Of a stretch of DNA of 64,000 nucleotides, positions 41,090 to 50,122 are shown piece by piece. Within the stretch, counting starts at the first letter, position 1; each line of letters opens with the position of its first letter. A program made the position numbers and the translations under genes. Origin of the DNA: Tritrichomonas musculus. Taxonomy: Eukaryota > Parabasalia > Tritrichomonadida > Tritrichomonadidae. A model generated the notes under the pieces. It was given only the letters and a program-made list of their open reading frames with translations, made no database searches and had not been told where the DNA came from. The stretch spans positions 186,001 to 250,000 of the forward strand of contig JAPFFF010000028.1 in the NCBI GenBank assembly GCA_039105265.1, given 5' to 3'.

Positions 41090-44000
41090 AAATATTATTT
41101 TTAATATTTGGATTAATTCTTTTATCAGATAATAAAAGCTTGACTATTTCAGGTTTTTCTATTGAAACAGCCAAATGTAGTGATGTTTCAATGTTTTCTT
41201 TTTCCATTTCAAAAGATAATGTTGTCTGATAAATTGTTATTATATCAAAAATTCATTCAAAGATATGATTTTGAATTCCATTGAAAGATATGATTTTGAA
41301 TTTTATTGAAAGATATGACTTTGAATTTCATTGAAGTATATATTTTTGAATGTGATTGAAAAATATAATTTTGAATTACATGAAATGATATGATTTTGAA
41401 TTGTATTAAATGATATGATTTTGAATGCAGTTAAAAGATATGATTTTGAATTCTATTGAAAGATATGATTTCAAATAATATTAAAAGATATGATTTTGAA
41501 TTATATTGAAAGATATGATTTTAAATATCATTGAAAGATATAATTTTGAATTTTATGAAATTTAATATTAAAATATATAGAATATTAACATCGATTTTAT
41601 CATTACTTAATAAAAGTTTGATGATTTCAATGTTTTCTTTTTCAACTGCAAAATATAATGGAATTTTATAAATTTTTTTTTTTTTTTTAAATTTCATTGA
41701 AATATTTGATTTTGAATTTCATTCAAATATATGATTTTGAATTTTATTGAAAACTTTGATTTTGAATTTCATTAAAAGATATGATTTTTAATGTAATTGA
41801 AAAATATGATTTTGAATTTTATTAAAATATATAATTTTGAATTCTATTGAAAAATATGAATTTGAATTCCATTGAAAAATATAATTTTAAATATCATTGA
41901 AAAATATGATTTTTAATATCATTGAAAAATATGATTTTGAATGTTATTGAAAGATATTATTTTGAATTATATTAATAAATATGATTTTGAATGAGGTTTA
42001 AAGATATGATTTTGAATGAAGTTTAAAGATATGATTTTGAATTTCATTGAACGATATGATTTTGAATGTAATTAAAAGATATTATTTGAAATTTTATAAA
42101 ATTTAATATTAAATATATGGAATATTAACATCGATTTTATTATTACTTAATAAAAGTTTGATTATTTCAATGTTTTCTTTTTCAATTGCAGAATAAAATA
42201 CAGTTTTATTAATTTTTTTTTTGAATTTCATTGAAAGATATGATTTTGAATGTGATTGAAAGATAAGATTTTGAATGTAATTGAAAGATATAATTTTGAA
42301 TTTCATTGAAAGATATGATTTTGAATGAAATCGAAAGATATGATTTTTAATTTGATTAAAAGATATGATTTTAAATTTCATTAAAATATATGATATTTAA
42401 TTCCATTGAAAGATATAATTTTAAATATCATTGAAAAATATGATTTTTAATATCATTGAAAAATATGATTTTGAATGTTATTGAAAGATATTATTTTGAA
42501 TTATATTAATAAATATGATTTTGAATGCGGTTAAAATATATGATTTCAAATTATATTAAAAGATATGATTTTGAATTTCATTGAAAGATATGATTTTGAA
42601 TGTGATTAAAAGATATGATTTTGAATTTTATAAAATTATATATTAAAATATATGGAATATTAACATCTATTTTATCATTATTTAATAAAAGTTTGATTAT
42701 TTCAATGTTTTCTTTTTCAACTGCCAAATATAATGCAGTTTTATAATTTTTTTAAAAAAAAATTTCATTGAAATATGTGATTTTGAATATCATTATAAAT
42801 ACTATTTTGAATATCATTAAAAAAATATTATTTTGAATTTCATTGAAAGATTTGATTGTGAATCCCATTAGGAAATATGATTTTGAATTTTATAAAATTT
42901 AATATTAAAATATTTAAAATATTAACATCGATTTTATCATTACTTAATAAAAGTTTGATGATTTCAATGTTTTCTTTTTCAACTGCGGAATATAATGCAG
43001 TTTTATAATTTTTTAAAAAAAAAATTTCATTGAAATATTTGATTTTGAATTTCATTCAAATATATGATTTTGAATTTTATCGAAAACTATGATTTTGAAT
43101 TTCATTAATAGATATGATTTTGAATATCATTGAAAAAGAAGATTTTGAATTCTATTAAAAAATATGATCTTGAATGCGGTTGAAAGATATGATTTTGAAT
43201 TTCATTGAATGATATGATTTTAAATTTCATTGAAAGATATGATTTTGAATTTTATGAAATTTAATATTAAAATACATAAATAATTAACATCGATTTGATC
43301 ATTACTTAATAAAAGTTTGATGATTTCAATGTTTTCTTTTTCAACTGCGGAATATAATGCAGTTTTATAAATTTTTTTTTTTAAATTCCATTGGAAAAAA
43401 TTTTATTCAAATATATGATTTTGAATTTTATTTAAAACTATGATTTTGAATTTGATTAATAGACATGATTTTGAAATGTAATTAAAAAATATGATTCTGA
43501 ATGTAATTGGAAGATATGATTTTGAATTCCATTAAAAAATATGATTTTGAATTCCATTAAAAAAATATGATTTTGAATATCATTGAAAAAGAAGATTTTG
43601 AATGTAATTGAAAGATATGATTTGGAATGTAGTTGAAAGATATGATTTTGAATGTAATTGAAAGATATAATTTTGAATTTCATTGAATGATATGATTTTA
43701 AATTTCATTGAAAGATATGATTTTGAATTTTATGAAATTTAATATTAAAATACATAAATAATTAACATCGATTTGATCATTACTTAATAAAAGCTTGATG
43801 ATTTCAATGTTTTCTTTTTCAACTGCGGAATATAATGCAGTTTTATAATTTTTTTATTTTTAAATTTCATTGAAATGCACGATTTGAAATTTCATTAAAA
43901 GATGTGATTTTTAATTTTATTTAAAACTATGATTTTGAATTGTATTGAAAGATTTGATTTTGAATTACATTGAAAGATGTGATTTTGAATGCAATTGAAA

Positions 44001-44412
44001 GATATGTATTTTAATATCATTGAATTATGTGATTTTGAATTAAATGAATAAATATGATTTTGAACTTCATTAATAAATATGATTTTAAATATCATTATTA
44101 ATAAATATGATTTTGAATTTCATTGAAAGATATGTGTTTGAATTTCATTGAAAGATATGGGTTTGAATTTTATTGAAAGATATAATTTTGAATGAAATTG
44201 AAAGATATGATTTTGAATGTAATTGAAAAACCTGATTTTGAATTTCATTGAAAAATTTGATTATGAATTCCATTAAAAAATATAATTTTGAATTTTATAA
44301 AATTTAATATTAAAATATATGGAACATTAACATCGATTTTATCATTATTTAATAAAAGTTTGATGATTTCAATGTTTTCCTTTTCAACCGCAGAATATAA
44401 TGCAGTTTTATA
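41090..44412 (-). other. Interrupted ankyrin-module array between DUF3447 and kinase parts (locus 4)
   Basis: Minus-strand modules in gene order: 44310-44412 (inside the open frame of the 45516 gene), 43755-43850, 43265-43372, 42905-43008, 42645-42745, 42110-42208, 41572-41672 and 41096-41235. Most read K-T-A-L-Y-S-A-V-E-K-E-N, I-E-I-I-K-L-L-L-S-N, D-K-I-D-V-N-I with almost identical DNA, so they were copied or homogenised recently. The last (41096-41235) is a hybrid in which one module stops after M-E-K-E-N-I-E and another begins T-S-L-H-L-A-V. Spacers are 25-nt minisatellite. At the first junction (44410-44440) the spacer is only about 27 nt and in frame. Confidence 0.75.
41235..44300 (-). 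repeat. 25-nt minisatellite filling ankyrin spacers (locus 4)
   Basis: On the plus strand units read GATATGATTTTGAATTNNAT plus TGAAA (25 nt), repeated some 6 to 17 times per spacer, for example 41260-41560, 41700-42100, 42220-42630, 43020-43250 and 43860-44300. In the sense of the gene the unit is the same as in the spacers of 30310-32300. Units are degenerate but phase-true over long stretches. Confidence 0.88.
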
Positions 44413-45516
44413 AAAAAAATTGTGATTTTGAATGTCATTGCTCTTATTAATTTCTTCTTGACTTAATTTGTTTATAAAAAAATCAACAAGATTAAAATAG
44501 TCATATTTGCATAATTGGATAAACGAATCTTTGCTAATTTCAGATTTCTGAATGAAAGCAAAATTATAGTGCTTCAATGAGAAAGTGTTAACAAAATTAG
44601 AAATATCGTCTAAATTGCTTCTTTTTATGATATATTTTGCAAGACCATTACAATGGCATTTTATTGATTCGTTAATAGTTTTTACACAATAATAATTATC
44701 TAACAATTCTTTGTTTTCCCGCAGCATATGAATCATTTCTTGATCTCCGCCATGAATTGCATAGAGAATCAATAAATTACTTGTATAAACTTTATTTTTC
44801 ATTAAATAATTAAATATTTGAGACGATCCATAAAATGCGGCATATTCGATTAACGTTGTTTCATTTTTTAATAAAAGCAAATGTGTCTCAAAAATTGATT
44901 GTTCAACTGATATATCAAGACTTTCTATTTTGTTACTTTTTTGTAAACTTTTGAATTTTTGAAGTGAATCATTTCTGATTATTTTACAAATAAAATTGTC
45001 ATTTTCCCCAATTTCTCTCTTTTCTTCAAAATTTTCTGGTATTTGTCCAGATATTTCGTCAACTTCTTTCTCACTAATAAACGGTCTGATTTCTGGAAAG
45101 AAAAATTGAGGATATTTTCTATTTTTAAACCAATCATTATTAATCATTCGATTTGCAATAAACTTATTAACTGCCAATATTTTATTTTTAATTAGAATAT
45201 AAAGAATTCTTTTATTTTTTTGGAAAATTATGAAAATTTCATCATTCGAAAAAAAATTTTTAATATCTTTTTTAAGTTTAATGAGAATTTGTTCGATTTT
45301 GGGTATAATTGATGTATCGGAAGTAGATACGTCCGATAATTTTAAAAGCATATGGAGTATTAATTTGAAATCTCCTTGATCTTTTCTTATTCGTAATTTA
45401 TCTAATAATCGAATTATATTTGACAAATCTGATTCGGAAGAATTTTCTTCCTGTAGAAATTCTATTAGAGTGTCTTGAAAAGTTTTCATTTTAGATGAAT
45501 ATTCTTCGGTAAACAT
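44245..45516 (-). CDS. DUF3447 / ankyrin protein, first section of the ankyrin-kinase locus
   Basis: The chosen start is the ATG at 45516 (M-F-T-E-E-Y). Upstream codons come from a poly-A tract on the sense strand and would give ten lysines with no ATG. About 423 residues: helical N-terminal region, E-N-D-N-F-I-C-K-I-I, DUF3447 core (L-I-E-Y-A-A-F-Y-G-S, A-I-H-G-G, C-H-C-N-G), Q-L-C-K-Y-D-Y-F, then one complete ankyrin module (44310-44412) and spacer sequence read in frame to a stop at 44245. AACGATCACC lies on the sense strand upstream of the A tract. Confidence 0.82.
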   Translation of the reverse strand: MFTEEYSSKMKTFQDTLIEFLQEENSSESDLSNIIRLLDKLRIRKDQGDFKLILHMLLKLSDVSTSDTSIIPKIEQILIKLKKDIKNFFSNDEIFIIFQKNKRILYILIKNKILAVNKFIANRMINNDWFKNRKYPQFFFPEIRPFISEKEVDEISGQIPENFEEKREIGENDNFICKIIRNDSLQKFKSLQKSNKIESLDISVEQSIFETHLLLLKNETTLIEYAAFYGSSQIFNYLMKNKVYTSNLLILYAIHGGDQEMIHMLRENKELLDNYYCVKTINESIKCHCNGLAKYIIKRSNLDDISNFVNTFSLKHYNFAFIQKSEISKDSFIQLCKYDYFNLVDFFINKLSQEEINKSNDIQNHNFFYKTALYSAVEKENIEIIKLLLNNDKIDVNVPYILILNFIKFKIIFFNGIHNQIFQ

Positions 45517-45523
45517 CGTAAAT

Positions 45524-45559
<36 letters not shown>

Positions 45560-46073
45560 GTGATCGTTTCTATGAGTTCATTCAATTATAATTGTGTGAA
45601 TATTTGTTCTCGGTCTATAATTTATAAATATCTCATAAAATAGAAGGATTCCTTAAAATAAAATAAAAGAAATACCTTTTAAATAACTCAATCAAATAAA
45701 AAATATGTTATTATACAGAAAAAAAAAGAATTATCAGTAGTCTTTGAATATTACCTACAAGAAATTAAAAATATGATAATAAATAATATTGCGTAATTTT
45801 TGCTAAAATAAATTGTTAATATTTGTGGAAAATAATATTTTTCTTAAATCATCAACAATATCTAGTACTTGGATTGTAATTGAATAAAAAATAGGAAAAG
45901 TATTAAAATTGATTTGTATTTTTAATTTTTAATGGTTTATTTAAAACCAAATATTTGAATGTTGCTTTCACTAAAAAATGGACAAGTCATTCATACTTGA
46001 AATCATTATTGATCCCGGCCAAAAACAAATTCATCAATATATACAACTGTGGATGGAAATACTTCTTTTTTTA

Positions 46074-47314
46074 TTAATGGGCAATCCTTAAACGAAGCAG
46101 CTTCAATTTCAACCACTGAGGGATAGCAACATTTGTGAGAGAAGTGCAGCCTTTGAACAAACCAAAATTAATTTTTTTAATTAATGGCGGAATTTCAATA
46201 TTTATTAATGATTTACAACCACTGAATGCATATGCCTGAATATGCGACAATATTAAAGGTAATGATATTTCAATTAATGACCTGCATTTACAAAATGCAT
46301 AATCGCCAATATATGAGAGAGAATTTGGCAATTTTACATCAACTAATGATACACAATTCATGAAGACACTCTTATCAATTATTGTTAAAAAAGAACTTGA
46401 AGAAAATGAAACATGTTTAAGAGAATGACAGTCTTTGAAAGCATTTTCACCAATTCTTCGGACAAACTTTGGAATGGATATTTGCTGTAATGAAGAGCAT
46501 TGACAAAATGCATTATTACATATTTCATTTACAGATTCCGAAATAGTTATTTGTTTCAAAGATCTACAACCTTGAAAAAGTTGTGCACCATATCGTGTTA
46601 TAGAAGAAGGAATAATAATTGATTTCAATGATGAACAATCCATAAATGCACCATTGCCTATTTCTTTTACTGAAGATGGAATGTCTATTTTTCTTAATGA
46701 AATAGGAACTTTACTTGATAATGAAATATTTGCTTGACTTGTATATGTTACGAATTCAACAATCAAATCATTACGAATTAAATAGCAAATATATGAATCG
46801 TTTTCACCTTCATGACGTTTTTTGTCAAAGTCATCAAATGTGCATTTATATCTATATTGTAAAAAAGCTCAATCCCTTTGATCATTTATTCACTTACAAT
46901 ATCCTTTATTTCTGGATAAAAATAGCAAAGGTAAAGGCAATTATTGGAAAAACTATTGACAATCTCCAAATCCATCTTTATTATTTTTTGTTCAATAAGA
47001 AATAAAACAATTCTTCTATTTGAACAAAATAATCTATAAATTTCATAATTTGAATAATTTTGTTTGATTAGGTTTTTGAAATGTAAAATTATTTGCTCAA
47101 TTTTCTTGAAAAATCCTGAATATCTGTAATGATAATTAGATATTATCATTAATAATCTAATAAATAATCGAAATTCTTCAAGATTTTCATCAAACTTTTG
47201 ATCATCCAAACTTTTGAAAAATTCATTTTGTTTATCAGTTTCAAAAGAATCAATAAATGAAAGAAAGTGTGTTAATAGTTTATTTTTTGAATCAATATAT
47301 TTTTGTATTTCCAT
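46074..47314 (-). pseudogene. DUF3447-type N-terminus joined to BspA-like LRRs, with one frame break
   Basis: 47314-46886 encodes the N-terminal helical region of the DUF3447/ankyrin family (M-E-I-Q-K-Y-I, C-S-N-R-R-I-V-L-F-L-I-E-Q-K). After a frame change near 46860 the next frame reads F-D-K-K-R-H-E-G-E-N-D-S-Y-I-C, the family hallmark. It then switches, after about 35 residues, to nine or so BspA-type repeats (I-D-I-P-S-S-V-K-E-I-G-N-G-A-F-M-D-C and so on) ending at 46074. Everything except the one break looks sound, so the break could be recent or a sequencing error in an AT run. A second chimera of the same two families is at 53540-55208. Confidence 0.75.
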
Positions 47315-48775
47315 CGATTAATAAACAAGAAAGTGAAACGCCTTTGTTTTTTTTTTTCCAACCTTGGAAAATTTTGATCTTTTTATAAAAAAGTCCATTC
47401 AATTTTTTTCCAACTACTCAATTTTTGATAGGAATTAAAGATTTTTATTCCATGCAAATTAAAGAGACAATTTTACTTTAAAAATGTATATCAATAGAAA
47501 TTTTTATAAATTAAGTTAATATTTGTCTTTTATTTGTAATAAACTGAGTGTTTATTTTTTCTTATTTTATGACTAAGTAAATTTAACCTATACGATCATT
47601 TATTCGCCTTTTTTGATAAGCGATTAAAATAAAAATATCTTTATTTATACCGTTAAAATTTTAACAATATTTTTATATTAAATATATAATTTAAATTTAA
47701 TTATATATTAAAGATTTGGTGTAAATCGTCCAAATATTTTGCTCTTTTCACCCAACTTGAATTTTTAATATTCAAGCATCATTAAGAATTAATCTGAGAG
47801 ATTGGAAAAACTATTTTGGTTGATAAAACAAAATTTTTGGATAAAATTAAAAAGAATATTAGTGTTTTCTAATTATTTTTAAATACAAAATAAATATTGA
47901 ATATATTTTTAATTTTACCAAAAAATATGAAAATCAAATTTTTTATTTGTTTAATGTCCGTCAAGAGTATATTAAAAAAACACTTGTAAACAATAAATTT
48001 TTATGCTTATTTCTTTATGGAAAAAGAGTTACAAAACGATAACCAACAAATTATAACAAAAATGATTAAAAATATATAGCCAAAATGATTATTGTTATCA
48101 AATAACTAGAAAAACTAATTTTTAGATTAAGATAAATCACTTAGTAAACGCGTGTAGTCATTCAAAAAGTTCGTGACACAAATTTTCAATATAATATTTT
48201 TAATTCGGTTTTAACATCAATTCTCAAGATAAATAATTATTTTTAATTGTATTGAAAAATGTTAATACTTTAAAAAATCAGACCAATCATGAGAAACTTT
48301 TTGATTTCAAGAGATTTTGGACAAATTTTTTTTTTGAAAAAGTTATGTATTCAAAAAAGCATGAAATCATTTATTCATTTTTTCTTAATCCTATTCATAA
48401 ATATTCTCCTTTTTTTTTATTTTTTTCATTGGAATGGAGTATTTCATAATTTTTTTTTTTTTTTTTTTTTCACAGTAACTTTAAATATTCTATTAAGTTA
48501 AACGTTTAGCCATTTTATTTTCTTTGAAATTTTCAATATGAAATAATTTTTAAAAATTTTCAAAATTTTTTTACTGTTTTTTTTTTTTTTTGAAAAAGTT
48601 TGTTTTGAATTCCAGAAAAAGAATAATATTTTATATAAGATAATAAAAGCAGGTAAATTAAATCGTTCAGGTTATCAAAAAATTTAAATGAATTATATTG
48701 AAAAAATACGTTCTATTCAAAATTTCTGAGTAACCAATTTTTCGATTACATTTTGATTTCATTTTTTAATTTGAA
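47315..48775. other. AT-rich intergenic stretch
   Basis: No gene is supported. Low-complexity T runs lie at 47347-47357, 48412-48424, 48451-48470 and 48578-48591. Open frames at 48252-48501 are made of such runs and look meaningless. Confidence 0.45.
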
Positions 48776-49315
48776 ATGAAAGGAACAGGTGAATCGAAAA
48801 AAGATCAAGAAAAAGATGATCCAATTTGCAATTTTTTTGAATCTTATGGATTACAAGAAGAGGAAGACGAAATATTGTTTAAGTACATCAATCTAGACGA
48901 TATAGAACCAGTAGCACCATTTGGAGAACCGAACTATGTTGGCTTACAACCAACTGATGATGAAGAAACAGGAAAAAAAGAAGAAGAAAGAGAAGATGAA
49001 AAAAAGAAAAGATCGACACCTCAGAAAAAAGCTAAGGTAAAGGTTGATCTAACAGATGAAGAGTTGCAATTCAAATTCTCTTTGTATCATCTCTTTGTAT
49101 CTAGAAAAAAGTTTGATAAAAAATATGTCAAACAAATACACAATTTAATATGTGACAAAATTAATATCCCCAAACTACAACGTGAAGAAGAAAGGTCAAT
49201 TGATCTGTATTTTAAAAATAGAATCAAATACATGAATTCCATCTTGGTTTATATTAGTAACCACAAAATAGAAATTTTAAACGAAATTCCAGAATTGAAA
49301 AATGAGATTTTATAA
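48776..49315 (+). CDS. Small charged protein, unknown
   Basis: 179 residues starting at an ATG after an AT-rich leader. Residues 1-80 are acidic with P-F-G-E-P-N-Y near 55. About 65-95 is a Lys/Glu-rich stretch (G-K-K-E-E-E-R-E-D-E-K-K-K-R) resembling a bipartite nuclear targeting signal. 96-179 is a helical domain (F-K-F-S-L-Y-H-L-F-V, Y-F-K-N-R-I-K-Y-M-N-S-I-L). No signal peptide or membrane segment. I do not recognise the family; the composition suits a nuclear or chromatin-linked protein, which is inference only. Confidence 0.6.
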   Translation: MKGTGESKKDQEKDDPICNFFESYGLQEEEDEILFKYINLDDIEPVAPFGEPNYVGLQPTDDEETGKKEEEREDEKKKRSTPQKKAKVKVDLTDEELQFKFSLYHLFVSRKKFDKKYVKQIHNLICDKINIPKLQREEERSIDLYFKNRIKYMNSILVYISNHKIEILNEIPELKNEIL

Positions 49316-49434
49316 AATTAGCTTAATGAAAATCAGTAATTATTTTTTTCTCTTCTTTTTTGTTTAATTTAAAAAAATTGATAAATGCGAAATTGAAGTA
49401 ATATTATTCAAAAAACTAAAGTGATCGAAGTGTT

Positions 49435-49479
49435 ATAGAGGTTCACTCCTTTCAAGTCTTTTTCATAGAGGTTCACTCC
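49435..49479. repeat. Two 15-bp direct repeats at 30-bp spacing
   Basis: ATAGAGGTTCACTCC occurs at 49435-49449 and again at 49465-49479, just 3' of the small charged protein gene. The exact 30-bp step puts both copies on the same face of the helix. Function unknown. Confidence 0.55.
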
Positions 49480-49920
49480 ATTTTATAATTAATTATCGCT
49501 TGAGCTCTTATTCAATTTATATTAAAAAAGCAAATGACTCATTATTTCATCAAAACGGTTCTAAAACCAGTATTTTATGTTGGTTTTGATTATTTTGATG
49601 GCATTGATTATTTGAGTGTTGATTTCAATTCGTTTTTAAGTTCAAAATTTAAGGGCATAGTTGGGTTTATGCAATGAAAAAGTTCAAGAACCAATTTTAC
49701 CTTTAAAAAAGTGGTTTAATTGTCCTTAAACTGTCAGAATAAAATTGAAATTCACACTAATTTTATTTAATAATTTCTATAAGAAAAAATAATTTTAATG
49801 AATATTGATATGATTACTTGCATTTTGATTTGAATTGTTGGATCACAAAATGCATCCTTTTCTATTGATATAACAGATAAATAGATCTTTATTTCATTTA
49901 TTAAGACTTATTCCATTTTC

Positions 49921-50056
49921 TATGTCCTAACTTTTTAAATTTTTCAATTTTTTACATAGATTTAATTCTTTAAAATTTAAAAACTTATGAAGATTCCATT
50001 CTTTTATAATTCAATTAAATGTTTTAAACTTTGAAAGTTTAAAAAGTTAGGACATA
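49921..50056. mobile_element. 136-bp MITE with perfect 19-bp inverted ends
   Basis: TATGTCCTAACTTTTTAAA at 49921-49939 and its exact reverse complement at 50038-50056. Taking the outer TA as duplicated target, the element is TGTCCTAAC...GTTAGGACA of 132 bp, the pattern of Tc1/mariner-derived MITEs. It lies 66 bp beyond the stop of the choline-transporter-like gene and could be included in its 3' untranslated region. Confidence 0.75.
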
Positions 50057-50122
50057 AAACTAGGAAAGAAAAAATAATAAATACAAATACAAAACAATAA
50101 AATAATAAATAAAAAAATAAAT

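Noticed and set aside
43456-44095. Open frames made of the spacer minisatellite, read as F-N-x-I-Q-N-H-I-F repeats
   Set aside because: The 25-nt period changes frame with every unit, so these are chance stretches without stops rather than a repeat protein.
48252-48501. Two overlapping Phe/Lys-rich frames before the small charged protein gene
   Set aside because: Low-complexity T runs without any domain, signal peptide logic or codon bias.
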